Source: Mucilaginibacter sp. OK283 (lineage in GTDB: Bacteria > Bacteroidota > Bacteroidia > Sphingobacteriales > Sphingobacteriaceae). From it: a stretch of DNA of 64,000 bases. The notes below the pieces were generated by a model. The model had not been told where the DNA came from and did no database searches. It was given only the letters and a program-made list of their open reading frames with translations. The position numbers and the translations under genes were made by a program. Shown one piece after another: positions 33,477 through 43,671 of this stretch. The stretch spans positions 62,001-126,000 of the forward strand of contig NZ_FODR01000002.1 in NCBI RefSeq assembly GCF_900110415.1, in the 5' to 3' direction. How positions within the stretch are numbered: the stretch's first letter is position 1; every line of letters begins with the position of its first letter.

Positions 33477-35006
33477 ATGAAAATATTTTCTTTTTTGGCT
33501 TTGCTTGCAATGCCTTTTGCCGGTTATGCGCAGCAAAAAGTTTTTAAAATAACTGATTATGGCGCTAAAGCCGATGGTATTACCAATAACACCGCAAGCA
33601 TTCAAAAGGCTATTGACAATGCAAACGCACAAGGCGGCGGTATAGTGCATGTTCCGGCAGGGAAGTTTTTAACGGGGGTTATCAACTTAAAGTCAAACGT
33701 TACACTAAACCTGGCAGCCAACGCAGTATTGCTGGGGAGCGCAAAACGGATTGATTATGGCGAAGGGCATGCTTCGCCATTAATATTTGCCAAAGATCAG
33801 CAGCACATTGGTATCACCGGTAAAGGAACAATTGACGGCAACGGCGACGAATTGCTGAAAGACCTTTTCGCGATGCTGAAGGCCGGGAAATTGCGCGATT
33901 CGTTGTGGCAAAGAACTAATCCCTGGGGGCAGGTCCAACCCGAAGAACCCAACCGCCCCAAGCTAATCGGCTTTTATAACTGCGCTGGTATACAGGTAAA
34001 AGGTATAACTATTCAAAATGGCCTGGTGTGGATACAGGATTATCGGGAGTGCCACGATATGGTTATCGACGGCATTAAAGTAATAAGCAACACCTACTGG
34101 AATAATGACGGCATAGACCTGGTAGATTGTAAAAACGTAAAGCTCACCAACAGTTTTTTTAATGCCGACGATGATGGCATCTGCCTGAAATCGAGCAACC
34201 GGAACAGCTGCTGCGAAAATATATACATAGCCAACTGTACCACACGTTCAAGCGCCAGCGGTATTAAATTTGGCACTGCTTCATGGGGTGGTTTTAAAAA
34301 AATAACCATAAAGGATATTAAAATTTATGACACCTACCGCTCGGCAATTGCCCTGGAATGTGTTGATGGGGGAGTGATGGAAGATATTGACATTAGTAAC
34401 ATTAATGCCGTTAATACAGGTAACGCCATTTTTATTCGCCTTGGCCATCGCAATAAAGATACGGTAGTAAGCAGGATTAATGGTATCCGCATAAGCAATG
34501 TAACGGTTGATGTGCCCAAAGGAAAACCCGATAAAGGATACCCAATGGAAGGGCCCGAAGTTAAAGGCAGGCACAACCCCTTCCCATCATCAATTGCCGG
34601 TTTACCGGGGCATCCTGTTCAAAACGTAACCCTACAAAATATCAAAATAGTATATCATGGCGATGCCAGTAAAACTGTTGCCCGTGTAAGTTTAGATTCA
34701 CTGACCAGGATACCCGAAAATCCGCGTGATTACCCTGAGTTTTCAATGTTTGGCGAATTGCCCGCCTGGGGTTTTTATGCCCGCCATGCGGCAGGGGTAA
34801 GCTTTAAAAATGTAACACTTAGCTGCGCCGGGCGCGATTTTAGGGCTGCCTGCGTGTTTGAAGATATTGATGGGCTTACCCTTAACTCGCTCAAAATACC
34901 GCAGGTTAAATCATTACCCGTAATAGCGCTTTTTGGCGTTACTAAATCGGTAATGCAAAATATTTTGATGCCCGGAAGCGCTAAAAATAAGGTACTTACA
35001 AAATAG
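33477..35006 (+). CDS. Polygalacturonase-like enzyme, GH28, 509 aa
   Basis: A secreted right-handed beta-helix hydrolase of galacturonan. The Sec signal is MKIFSFLALLAMPFAGYAQ, followed by YGAKADGITNNTASIQKAID, the usual N-terminal cap. Catalytic aspartates are seen in NNDGIDL (Asp211, Asp214) and NADDDGICLKSS (Asp231-233). The later GHG- and RIK-like motifs are replaced by SGIKFGT, as seen in Bacteroidota GH28 enzymes that act on modified galacturonides. Divergent from the LacI-family regulator, and followed by inositol oxygenase after a LacI-type site. Confidence 0.88.
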   Translation: MKIFSFLALLAMPFAGYAQQKVFKITDYGAKADGITNNTASIQKAIDNANAQGGGIVHVPAGKFLTGVINLKSNVTLNLAANAVLLGSAKRIDYGEGHASPLIFAKDQQHIGITGKGTIDGNGDELLKDLFAMLKAGKLRDSLWQRTNPWGQVQPEEPNRPKLIGFYNCAGIQVKGITIQNGLVWIQDYRECHDMVIDGIKVISNTYWNNDGIDLVDCKNVKLTNSFFNADDDGICLKSSNRNSCCENIYIANCTTRSSASGIKFGTASWGGFKKITIKDIKIYDTYRSAIALECVDGGVMEDIDISNINAVNTGNAIFIRLGHRNKDTVVSRINGIRISNVTVDVPKGKPDKGYPMEGPEVKGRHNPFPSSIAGLPGHPVQNVTLQNIKIVYHGDASKTVARVSLDSLTRIPENPRDYPEFSMFGELPAWGFYARHAAGVSFKNVTLSCAGRDFRAACVFEDIDGLTLNSLKIPQVKSLPVIALFGVTKSVMQNILMPGSAKNKVLTK

Positions 35007-35020
35007 ATAACGGCGTGAGT

Positions 35021-35036
35021 ACGTAATCGTTTACGT
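35021..35036. promoter_or_regulatory. Candidate LacI-type operator upstream of inositol oxygenase
   Basis: ACGTAATCGTTTACGT has exact arms ACGTAA / TTACGT and a CG centre. It lies just after the GH28 stop and about 245 bases before the inositol oxygenase start. It shares CGTTTACGTAAAT with the site at 33326. Confidence 0.6.
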
Positions 35037-35280
35037 AAATAAATACCCCCAATTATGTAAAACCGATGTTTTTTTTAGTGAATTTTAAAACATTATAAAG
35101 CTAAACTGTGCCTTTAAGCGCAGCTCATTTTAAAATTTATTTATCGGATAGCCAGTTTATGAATAGCCTGCCGTAGTTTTTACTTCAAGGTTTCTGGGTG
35201 TAGCAATAAGTATATTTTAGAGTTTAACAGAAGAAGGCTTTACCAATGTTTAATAATTAATTGTTTGAATGGTTTACGAT

Positions 35281-36150
35281 ATGGAAAAGTTAACTGAAAA
35301 AGAAATTTCGCCGCTGCCAAGTTTGGATGTTTGGGAAGATGATGTATTAAGCAGATACCCTGAGCCTGGTACCGCTAAAGCCAAAGAGGAGTTTAGGGTT
35401 TATAACGATGCCGAAGACAACCCGGTAAGGGAGTTTTACAGGCTTAACCATACCTACCAAACCTATGGTAACGTTTTAGCAAAAAAGGCTAATTTTTTAC
35501 AGTTTGATAAAATGGAAATGCCATGGTGGTCGGCAATGGAATATTTGAATACGCTGGTTGATGAATCCGACCCGGATATTTCGCTCGATCAGTTACAACA
35601 CTTACTGCAAACATCTGAGGCTATTCGTGCCGATGGTCATCCCGATTGGTTTGTACTAACCGGCTTTATTCACGATTTGGGCAAGGTGCTTTGCCTTTTT
35701 GGCGAACCGCAATGGAACGTAGTAGGCGACTCGTTCCCCGTGGGGTGCAAGTTTTCGGATAAGATAGTTTACCCTGAATTTTTTGCGGCCAACCCTGATA
35801 GCACTGATGAGCGCTATAATACCAAATATGGTGTTTATACCCACCAATGCGGATTAGATAATGTGCACATGTCATGGGGGCACGATGAATATCTGTACCA
35901 TATTACCAAAGATTATTTGCCCGAAGAAGCGTTGTATATGATCCGTTATCATTCCTTTTACTCGCAACACCGCGAAAAGGCTTACGATCATTTGCTGAAC
36001 GCGCATGACCAGGAGATGTTTAAATGGGTTGATAAATTTAACCCGTATGACCTGTACTCAAAAAGCCCAAAACCACCGGTAGTATCGGAGTTAAAGCCTT
36101 ATTACGAGGATTTGATTGCCAAATATTTGCCGGCTACAGTTAAATTGTAA
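35281..36150 (+). CDS. miox: Myo-inositol oxygenase
   Basis: Converts myo-inositol to D-glucuronate using a di-iron centre, an HD-domain-like fold. The family block [20 protein letters not shown] supplies iron-binding His and Asp residues, and [13 protein letters not shown] and [10 protein letters not shown] supply the later histidines. Length (289-293 aa) matches the animal enzyme's 285. Start: ATG at 35281 gives [10 protein letters not shown]; the ATG at 35269 would add four residues. Its product enters the same uronate route as galacturonate released by the GH28 upstream, so the pair makes sense as one regulon under the LacI-family protein. Not typical for bacteria, more usual in eukaryotes. 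Confidence 0.88.
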   Translation: MEKLTEKEISPLPSLDVWEDDVLSRYPEPGTAKAKEEFRVYNDAEDNPVREFYRLNHTYQTYGNVLAKKANFLQFDKMEMPWWSAMEYLNTLVDESDPDISLDQLQHLLQTSEAIRADGHPDWFVLTGFIHDLGKVLCLFGEPQWNVVGDSFPVGCKFSDKIVYPEFFAANPDSTDERYNTKYGVYTHQCGLDNVHMSWGHDEYLYHITKDYLPEEALYMIRYHSFYSQHREKAYDHLLNAHDQEMFKWVDKFNPYDLYSKSPKPPVVSELKPYYEDLIAKYLPATVKL

Positions 36151-36197
36151 TTAATGTACCCCTATAACAACGAGTTTTTTTGATTTATTTGATTTTA

Positions 36198-36256
36198 GCC
36201 TGTTTGCTTAACCTGTAAAAAGCAATGCCTTTTTACAGGTTAAGCTTAAAACAGGC
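36198..36256. terminator. Strong hairpin between inositol oxygenase and the second sigma gene
   Basis: CTTAACCTGTAAAAAG (36207-36222) and CTTTTTACAGGTTAAG (36229-36244) are exact reverse complements around a six-base loop; GCCTGTTT (36198-36205) and AAACAGGC (36249-36256) add an outer stem. Likely the terminator of the inositol oxygenase transcript. Confidence 0.7.
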
Positions 36257-36419
36257 CATCTTAAAAAAAGCAGCAATCGTGCTTTTGAAGTTATTGCTGA
36301 AAAATTAAATAGATTATCAAAAAAGCCGGTGCAGGGCACATTTGTTGGTAAATAAATATTTGTACTTTTCACAATAATTTTTGCTTGTTGATTAATGATT
36401 AAATAGTTACCCGTTTGTT

Positions 36420-37016
36420 ATGAATATGGATGCAGATAAAGATTTAGTGCTTCGCCTACACGATGATGACATCGGCGCATTTGATCTGCTTTATCAAAAG
36501 TATCACCAGGCCATTTATCGTAATATTTACAAACTCACTAAGGATGATGATATCTCCTGCGATATTTTACAGGATATTTTCATTGCACTATGGGAAAAAC
36601 GCGCCGAAATTAATGCCGATCAATCTGTAAGTGGCTGGCTTTTTGTGCTGAGTTTTAACAAATCGATATCATATTTACGTAAAAAGCTGCGGGAAGCTAC
36701 GGTTGTTAATACGATGCCTTTTGCCGAAATTGAGCAGGAAGATAGCAACCTTCACCTAATTGACGATCAGTATTATTTATTGCACCAGGCCATTAACCAG
36801 TTATCGCCCCAGCGTAAAAAAGTTTTTACACTTTGCAAGTTAGAAGGGAAAACTTACGAGGAGGCTGCCGAAAAACTGAACATATCTAAACATACCGTTA
36901 AAGAATATCTCGGGCATGCGGTCGCTGCCGTTAAAAACCATATCCATGAACACCAGGCCGAGTGGAAAACCGCCGGCGTATTGCTGGCGTGTTATTGGAT
37001 TGGTATCGACCAATAG
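36420..37016 (+). CDS. ECF sigma factor (FecI-type) of utilization locus 2, 198 aa
   Basis: Region 2 is seen in DLLYQKYHQAIYRNIYKLT and DILQDIFIALWEKRAEI, and region 4 in LSPQRKKVFTLCKLEGKTYEEAAEKLNIS with the usual helix-turn-helix (HTVKEYLGHAVAAVK). Start ATG 36420. It is followed by its FecR partner after about 330 bases, the standard order that locus 1 has lost. It should be released when SusC 2 binds its glycan. Locus 1 and 2 sigma proteins are clearly different sequences. Confidence 0.9.
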   Translation: MNMDADKDLVLRLHDDDIGAFDLLYQKYHQAIYRNIYKLTKDDDISCDILQDIFIALWEKRAEINADQSVSGWLFVLSFNKSISYLRKKLREATVVNTMPFAEIEQEDSNLHLIDDQYYLLHQAINQLSPQRKKVFTLCKLEGKTYEEAAEKLNISKHTVKEYLGHAVAAVKNHIHEHQAEWKTAGVLLACYWIGIDQ

Positions 37017-37346
37017 TTCCGTGCCTTTGTAAAATCAACAGGAGTAGTTTCGGTTTATTAGTCCAAAGCAATAAATTATCTTCAATTGCTTTCCCCGGGC
37101 AAACGCATCTAATTGGGTTAACATAACTTAACACATTTCAGATAAAATATTTATAAGTATTTAATAATCAGTATTTTGTATTTTATCATGGTTAACACTA
37201 AACCGATGGCACAATTTAAGCGCATCCAAATATTTGTGCCAGTTATTGACCAATACAAGTACCCTGTTTGTAATTTTTGTTTTTTTTTAAAATTATTTAC
37301 AAAACCATCCCCCCGTTTTAAACCTCCCGGCGTATTTATATAAAAA
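37017..37346. other. Sigma-FecR intergenic stretch, locus 2
   Basis: 330 bases, very AT-rich (long T-runs near 37280-37290 and several AATAT words). It probably contains the FecR promoter. No clear gene or stem was seen. Confidence 0.4.
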
Positions 37347-38354
37347 TTGCTCGTGGAAACCATTGTTCAACGTTTAGAAAGGCTTTATAAAACTGATATC
37401 CTGACCCAGGACGACAAGCGCTGGCTTGCCGAATACCTGAAGGGAGATATCTCGGAGTTATATCTTATAGCCCTTGATGGTTTCAGTAAAGACGTGCTGG
37501 AACAAAAACTCACTCTTAGCGATCAGGCATCCAGCCAAATATTAAAAAACATCCACCAACGTATAACTAAACCGCCTGAACAGGCGTTTCCCATAAGGCG
37601 TTTATTAGTAAAAATGGCCATTGCGGCATCTGTTGCCACTGTTTTTTGTACCGGCTACTTATTCAGAAAACAATTGGATAATTGGATAGACCCGGTTAAG
37701 TACCAGGAGACGGTAGCCCTAAACGGCGAAATAAAACTGATTAGTTTATCTGATGGCACTACCATATGCCTTAATGCGGGCAGCCGGTTAAGCTATCCAG
37801 ATAAGTTCAAACAAAATACAAGGGAAGTGACCCTTACAGGCGAAGCTTTTTTTAAAGTAGCGCATAATAGCGCTAAGCCATTTATCATCCATTCGGGCAA
37901 AATTACAACCACAGTTTTAGGTACCAGCTTTAATGTTAAAGCTTATAAAGAAGATAAAGCAATTAAAGTAACCGTGGTAAGTGGTAAGGTGGGGATATTA
38001 AACACAAAAGCAAAACAGCCTGCCGTTTTGCTTACACCCAATATGCAGCTGGTATATTCCAAAACTGACGAAACACTGGTTGCAAAAAAAATTGACGATG
38101 CCTTATCGGTAATTAGCTGGCAGGAGGGTAAACTACAATATCATAATACACCATTGTCTGATGTTCTGGCCGATGTTCAGCGCAAATATAACGTAACGAT
38201 CAAGGCCGATAAAAATCTGCTCAACTGCACTTTGTATGCCGATTTTAACAATATGCCATTGCAAAAAGTATTAAAGCTGATAGAAGCACTTATAAATGCC
38301 CGCTTTAAAAAGGAAGGCAGCATCTATACCTTAAAAGGTAAGGGATGTAACTAA
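37347..38354 (+). CDS. FecR-type anti-sigma factor of utilization locus 2, 335 aa
   Basis: Cytoplasmic N-terminus (residues 1-85), one membrane helix (VKMAIAASVATVFCTGYLF, near 88-107), then the FecR periplasmic core (VALNGEIKLISLSDGTTICL, LTGEAFFKVAHNSAKPFII, VLGTSFNVKAY) and a C-terminal DUF4974-type domain ending DVQRKYNV...LNCTLYADFNN. The start is TTG 37347 (or GTG 37353, six bases on; no ATG is near). It lies upstream of susC 2 by about 205 bases. Confidence 0.88.
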   Translation: MLVETIVQRLERLYKTDILTQDDKRWLAEYLKGDISELYLIALDGFSKDVLEQKLTLSDQASSQILKNIHQRITKPPEQAFPIRRLLVKMAIAASVATVFCTGYLFRKQLDNWIDPVKYQETVALNGEIKLISLSDGTTICLNAGSRLSYPDKFKQNTREVTLTGEAFFKVAHNSAKPFIIHSGKITTTVLGTSFNVKAYKEDKAIKVTVVSGKVGILNTKAKQPAVLLTPNMQLVYSKTDETLVAKKIDDALSVISWQEGKLQYHNTPLSDVLADVQRKYNVTIKADKNLLNCTLYADFNNMPLQKVLKLIEALINARFKKEGSIYTLKGKGCN

Positions 38355-38434
38355 AACACCAATTGTATAAAACAAATAATGTTTGACACCTAAATAAAAG
38401 CTATGAGTTAAAACCCAGGGAAAGAGAAAATGAT

Positions 38435-38464
38435 CCTCCAAAATGGCCGGGCCAGTTTTGGAGG
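38435..38464 (+). promoter_or_regulatory. Hairpin in the susC leader of locus 2
   Basis: CCTCCAAAA (38435-38443) and TTTTGGAGG (38456-38464) pair exactly; the loop holds its own TGGCC-GG-GCCA stem. It is about 100 bases before the susC start, matching the position of the hairpin in locus 1. Confidence 0.55.
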
Positions 38465-38561
38465 AATAAAATGCCAAAGATTTATTAATGGAGCATGCAG
38501 GAGGCCTCAAGAACCATAGCACGTTCCAGCTTGACCTATAACACTTTAATATAGCAAAAAT

Positions 38562-41500
38562 ATGAAAAAAACCATACCCGAAAGATTCTTTCGAGCCATA
38601 ACACTCGTTATGAAAATTAATGCGATTATTTTATTAGTTGTCTGCTCGCTATCGTCCATTGCTATGGCCGATAACTCATACGGACAAAGCGTACTGGAAA
38701 AGCCAGTTACCCTTAAGTTGAAAAAAATGCCGCTTTCTGATGCGCTTGAACGCATTTCGGCAAATACGGGTGTACGGATTATGTACACCGGTAAAAATAT
38801 AGAAAGTGATGTTAAAGTAACGCTGACAGCGCGAAATGAGAAGCTGGAAGCCGTTTTAAAGAAGGTTTTGCTGGACAACCAGTTTACCTACACTGAAGTT
38901 GAAGGCAGCTTATTGGTTAAGCCTGCACCAAAGCCACCGGTGGAGAAAAAAGAGGAATTGCCACCGCCTACCATTATTACAGGTACCGTTGTTGATGATA
39001 AAGGACTGCCGCTTATAGGTGTTTCGGTAAAAATTGCAGGCCTTTCAACAGGAGCTGTTACAGATGTAGACGGTAAGTTTAAGGTACAGGTTGCCAACGA
39101 AAATGCGGTGTTGGTATTCTCCTACATCGGTTTTGATACGCAAAGAATAACCGTGGGGTCGCAAACCGTTTTAAAGGTTACTTTGGTGCCTTCGGCCAAT
39201 TCATTATCAACCGTAGTAGTTGTAGGTTACGGTACCACAACCAAAAAGGAGCTAACCAGCGCCATTGCTACGGTTAAGGCCGAGCAATTTAACGCCGGTG
39301 TGGTATCAAGTCCTGCCGACTTGCTGGAAGGTAAAGTAGCCGGTTTAAATATTACCAATGATGGTAACCCCAATGGAAAAGCTTCTGTTACCCTCCGTGG
39401 GCCATCATCAATAAGAACAGGCGACGCTTCGGTACCATTTTATGTGATAGACGGTGTACCCGGAGCCGATTTTAACTTGCTTGCTCCATCGGATATTGCT
39501 TCGATTGATGTGCTAAAAGATGCCTCTGCTGCTGCAATTTACGGAACCAGGGCTACCAATGGTGTAATTATAGTAACTACCAAAAAAGCCAAAGCCGGGC
39601 AGATGAGGATGACTTACAATGGTTATGGCGCATTTGAAAAAGTATCTAACCAGTTTGATGTAGCCAGCGCCGACCAGCTGAGGGCCTACGTAAAAGCTAA
39701 CGGGCAAAGTTTTACCCCCGCAAATGATAATGGCGGAAATACCGACTGGCAAAAAGCGGTTGAACGCAACACTGGTTTTTCGCAAAACCATAACCTGTCT
39801 TTTGGTGGCGGTACCGATAAAACTACTTACAACGGAAGCTTAAATTATCTTGACAACCAGGGTATTGTAAAAAGCAGCGGTTTAAAACGTATTACGGGCA
39901 GGCTTAATATTACCCAAAAAGCGCTGAACGATAAATTGAAACTGGATTTTTCATTGAGCAATGCGGTTACCAATTCAAACCTGTTGGTTAATGATATTCC
40001 GTTGTCAAGTGCAAATGGTCAAAGCCCCGGATTGTTTAAGTCAATAGTTCAGTATTTGCCTACCCGTACCATTTATAATGCCGATGGTACATTTTATAAC
40101 GACCCTACTTTAAAACTGGGTTACAACCCGGTTGGGCTTATCACCAATGATACCTACAAACAAAAAGTGAGCTTGTTGTTGGGTAATGTGCGCGGTGAGT
40201 TGATATTACCTGCCGGTTTGCTTTACAATTTTAACTTAGCTTACCAGGAAACAAATACCGATAACAATACCTATTACAATTCGGCATCGGAGCTTGCTCC
40301 CGGCCTTAACGGTAAAGCTATCCGGTCGACTTATACAGACACCAAAAAGCTGTTTGAAAACTATTTAACTTACTCACATAACTGGAATGAAAAGCACACC
40401 TTCAAAGCGTTGTTTGGTTATTCAATAGATCAAACCACAAAGGGTGACGGTTTCCAGTCAACTAATCAAAACTTCATTTCTGATGCAACCGGCTACAGTA
40501 ACCTGGCCTTAGGTACGCCTGCCGCCGGTTACCGGGTTGATTACGGTAGTGTTAACCAGGAAACTTTACGCCTGATATCATTTTACTCCCGCCTAAATTA
40601 CAGTTACCTGGGTAAATACCTTTTGCAGGCATCATTACGCCGTGACGGATCAAACGCTTTTGGTACCAACAACCGCTGGGGATATTTCCCGGCTGCATCG
40701 GCTGCATGGCGCGTGATCGACGAGGGTTTCATGAAATCGCAATCGCTGTTTGATGATCTAAAACTGAGGGTTGGATATGGTAAAACAGGTAATTCATTAG
40801 GTTTCTCGCCTTATACACCAATAACGCTTTACGGTACTACAGGTAGTTTTTATTACAACGGTGCATACATAGGTGCTATAGGTGTTATACAAAACCCCAA
40901 TCCCGATTTGAAGTGGGAAAGTACAGCCACGCTTAACGGCGGTATCGATTTCTCTATATTAAAAGGAAGGCTGGGCGGTTCGGTTGATATCTACAATAAA
41001 AAAACAACCGATATGATCACTACCGTTCCGGTATCACTGATCAATAACTTCGTATCTACCAAAGTAGAAAACGTAGGTAGCATGTCTAACAAAGGTGTTG
41101 AAATTGCCCTTAACGGTACACCTATCAAATCAAAAGATTTTACCTGGAGCAGCTACGGCAACATTTCATTCAATAAAAACAAGATCACATCGCTGGCCCC
41201 AAATCTTTCTAAAATATATGTGGGCGATCCTGAAGGACCCGGACAAAGCGGTATAAAAGTATCTATTATTGAAGCCGGCTATCCGCTTGGCGAGTTTTAT
41301 ACGCTGAAATACCTTGGCCGTACAAACGGCGTATCCACATTTTTAGGTGCCAACGGTCAGTCAACCACAACACCTACAAGTGCCGATCAAACCTATGCAG
41401 GTAATGCGCAGCCAACCTATACATTTGGTTTGGGTAACGATTTTACATATAAAAACTTCAGCCTTAATTTCTTTTTCAGAGGTCAGGGTGGTAACAAAAT

Positions 41501-41879
41501 CATGAACGCATCTTTAGCCAGCTTTAACCAGCCAACCCAGGCTTCGGCACATGGCGTGCCTACTTTAACATTGAGTGAGCCAGGTACCGATGTTAACGCC
41601 AACTTGTATTCAACACGTTATCTTGAAAGTGGCGCGTTTATCAGGTTAAGTAATGCAACACTTGCTTACAAATTTAATGTTGCAGGTAATTATGTACATG
41701 GCATCCGTTTGTATGTTACTGGTACCAACTTATTTATTATCACCAAATACAAAGGGGTTGATCCCGAGTTGAATTTGAACATCGATAACCAGGCAAGCGG
41801 CCAGTTTATCGGCGTTGATAGTAATAATTTCTATCCAAAAACAAGGAGCTTCCTTGCAGGTATACAAGTTGATTTATAA
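38562..41879 (+). CDS. SusC-type TonB-dependent transporter, locus 2, 1105 aa
   Basis: A second outer-membrane importer. Signal region to about residue 44 (SSIAMADNSYGQ), an STN domain (VTLKLKKMPLSDALERISAN), a carboxypeptidase regulatory-like domain (VVDDKGLPLIGVSVKI) and the SusC plug signature (VVVGYGTTTKKELTSAI, DASAAAIYGTRATNGVIIVTT), then the barrel to a FLAGIQVDL end. The STN domain implies signalling to FecR 2. A susD gene follows after 20 bases. The plug and barrel are clearly different from the locus 1 SusC. Confidence 0.93.
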   Translation: MKKTIPERFFRAITLVMKINAIILLVVCSLSSIAMADNSYGQSVLEKPVTLKLKKMPLSDALERISANTGVRIMYTGKNIESDVKVTLTARNEKLEAVLKKVLLDNQFTYTEVEGSLLVKPAPKPPVEKKEELPPPTIITGTVVDDKGLPLIGVSVKIAGLSTGAVTDVDGKFKVQVANENAVLVFSYIGFDTQRITVGSQTVLKVTLVPSANSLSTVVVVGYGTTTKKELTSAIATVKAEQFNAGVVSSPADLLEGKVAGLNITNDGNPNGKASVTLRGPSSIRTGDASVPFYVIDGVPGADFNLLAPSDIASIDVLKDASAAAIYGTRATNGVIIVTTKKAKAGQMRMTYNGYGAFEKVSNQFDVASADQLRAYVKANGQSFTPANDNGGNTDWQKAVERNTGFSQNHNLSFGGGTDKTTYNGSLNYLDNQGIVKSSGLKRITGRLNITQKALNDKLKLDFSLSNAVTNSNLLVNDIPLSSANGQSPGLFKSIVQYLPTRTIYNADGTFYNDPTLKLGYNPVGLITNDTYKQKVSLLLGNVRGELILPAGLLYNFNLAYQETNTDNNTYYNSASELAPGLNGKAIRSTYTDTKKLFENYLTYSHNWNEKHTFKALFGYSIDQTTKGDGFQSTNQNFISDATGYSNLALGTPAAGYRVDYGSVNQETLRLISFYSRLNYSYLGKYLLQASLRRDGSNAFGTNNRWGYFPAASAAWRVIDEGFMKSQSLFDDLKLRVGYGKTGNSLGFSPYTPITLYGTTGSFYYNGAYIGAIGVIQNPNPDLKWESTATLNGGIDFSILKGRLGGSVDIYNKKTTDMITTVPVSLINNFVSTKVENVGSMSNKGVEIALNGTPIKSKDFTWSSYGNISFNKNKITSLAPNLSKIYVGDPEGPGQSGIKVSIIEAGYPLGEFYTLKYLGRTNGVSTFLGANGQSTTTPTSADQTYAGNAQPTYTFGLGNDFTYKNFSLNFFFRGQGGNKIMNASLASFNQPTQASAHGVPTLTLSEPGTDVNANLYSTRYLESGAFIRLSNATLAYKFNVAGNYVHGIRLYVTGTNLFIITKYKGVDPELNLNIDNQASGQFIGVDSNNFYPKTRSFLAGIQVDL

Positions 41880-41899
41880 TAACCATTAACCTAACTGAC

Positions 41900-43492
41900 A
41901 TGAATAATTTAAAAAGATATATAAAACCTGGCCTTATTGCCATGGTTGTGGGCGCTATTTACCTTTCGGGTTGTACAAAATTAGATATTACGCCTAAATC
42001 AGCACTTACCCCATCTATTTTCCCAACTACCCCGGCGCAGTATGTAGCAGCCACCGGGCCTATTTATACCTCGTTCCGCGGGGCGCCGGGCAGGCAGTAC
42101 TGGTTATTACAAAATTTAAGTACCGATGAAAATGTGCTGGTAGCACGTGGAGGCAACTGGCTTGACGGAGGTACCTATTCAACCGTGAACCTGCATACGG
42201 TAACACCTGATAACGGTATGACAGAAACCTGCTGGCAGTGGGGGTACGGAACCATAAGTTTATGTAACCAGGTATTGTCGTTATTTGACGCAACACCGGC
42301 AAGCGATGCTAAAAAGCAAACTGTTGCCGAAATTAAAACCATGCGGGCATTGTCATATTTTTACCTGATGGATCTTTTTGGAAATGTGCCTATCAGCAAA
42401 AAGTTTGGGGATACCACCAACCTGGGCACTCAGCCAAGAGCCGCGGTGTTTGCATTTATCGAAAGCGAATTACTCGCGCAGATTCCGGATCTGAGCGCTA
42501 CATCCGGCGTAACAACCTACGGCAGACCAACCAAAGGTTTAGCTTATGCCATACTTGCAAAAATGTACCTTAATGCCCAATATTACATTGGCACAGCAAG
42601 GTACCAGGATGCGGTTACCATGTGCGATAACGTCATAAAACTAGGCCAGTATTCTTTAGATGCCGATTATTTGGGCATGTTTAAACCAAATAACGGTCCG
42701 CAAATCAAAGATTTTATTTTTGCAGTGCCTTATGATGGCGTGCAGGCGCAAGGCCAATATTATGCCCGCTGGACAATTAACCCTAATTTGAAAAATAAAT
42801 ATAAAATGCCGTACACGCCCGATGGGCCGGTATATACATACAAAGAGTACTATGCTTTGTTTAACGATGATAATGACATCCGTAAAAAACAATACCTGGT
42901 TGGCAAGCAGTACAACAATGATGGCACGCCTATAAATATTACGACAACCAACATTGGGCTTGACGCCAGTTATAGCGGTCCTAACCCCAACGCTACGGTT
43001 GTACACCAACTGGAGTTTACGCCCGATATTGTTTGGAAAAACCCTGCCACTTTTGATATCGGTAACGACGAACTTGCTAACGAAGAAGGCTACAGGAACA
43101 ACAAATTTTATCCGGACAGCTTAAATACAGATCGTAACCAAGGTAACGATGTGCCTATGTTTAGGTATGCCGACGTGTTGCTGGAGAAAGCCGAAGCCAT
43201 TTTAAGAGGGGCAACTGCAACCAACGGCGATTCGCCTTTATCATTGGTTAACCAGGTTAGGGCACGTGCAAAGGCTTCGCCAATGGCGGCTGTTACCTTG
43301 CAGGATATTTTAGATGAGCGCGGCCGTGAGCTGGCGATGGAAATGTGGCGCCGGAACGATATGATCCGTTTTGGACAGTTCGAGAAATCATGGGGTATCA
43401 AAACCGATGCAAATCCCGCAAAACGCATTTTCCCGATACCAAGACCCGAAATGCAGTTAAATCCAAAACTGGTTCAAAACCCAGGTTATTGA
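41900..43492 (+). CDS. SusD-type glycan-binding lipoprotein, locus 2, 530 aa
   Basis: Start MNNLKRYIKPGLIAMVVGAIYLSGCTK with lipobox LSGC. The SusD fold shows in MRALSYFYLMDLFGNVPI and FRYADVLLEKAEAILRGA, and the C-terminus reads IPRPEMQLNPKLVQNPGY, the classical SusD end. It follows susC 2 closely and is followed by a clear terminator (43510-43546). Confidence 0.92.
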   Translation: MNNLKRYIKPGLIAMVVGAIYLSGCTKLDITPKSALTPSIFPTTPAQYVAATGPIYTSFRGAPGRQYWLLQNLSTDENVLVARGGNWLDGGTYSTVNLHTVTPDNGMTETCWQWGYGTISLCNQVLSLFDATPASDAKKQTVAEIKTMRALSYFYLMDLFGNVPISKKFGDTTNLGTQPRAAVFAFIESELLAQIPDLSATSGVTTYGRPTKGLAYAILAKMYLNAQYYIGTARYQDAVTMCDNVIKLGQYSLDADYLGMFKPNNGPQIKDFIFAVPYDGVQAQGQYYARWTINPNLKNKYKMPYTPDGPVYTYKEYYALFNDDNDIRKKQYLVGKQYNNDGTPINITTTNIGLDASYSGPNPNATVVHQLEFTPDIVWKNPATFDIGNDELANEEGYRNNKFYPDSLNTDRNQGNDVPMFRYADVLLEKAEAILRGATATNGDSPLSLVNQVRARAKASPMAAVTLQDILDERGRELAMEMWRRNDMIRFGQFEKSWGIKTDANPAKRIFPIPRPEMQLNPKLVQNPGY

Positions 43493-43509
43493 GCAGTATG
43501 TTTGGTAAT

Positions 43510-43546
43510 AAATACAGGCCGTACACCGGCCTGTATTTGTTTTTTA
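43510..43546 (+). terminator. Rho-independent terminator after susD of locus 2
   Basis: AAATACAGGCCG (43510-43521) pairs with CGGCCTGTATTT (43527-43538) and is followed by GTTTTTTA. A textbook intrinsic terminator; the enzyme genes downstream need their own promoter. Confidence 0.85.
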
Positions 43547-43671
43547 CCGTCTTTTATTTTTAATATAATTGTTCTCTGAGACTGTTTAACAATAAAAGAA
43601 AAAGAACATGATTGCATGTTAAAGCCTGGCGATTGGCTGAGGCGGAATGTCGTATATCGCGTGGCGGTGAC

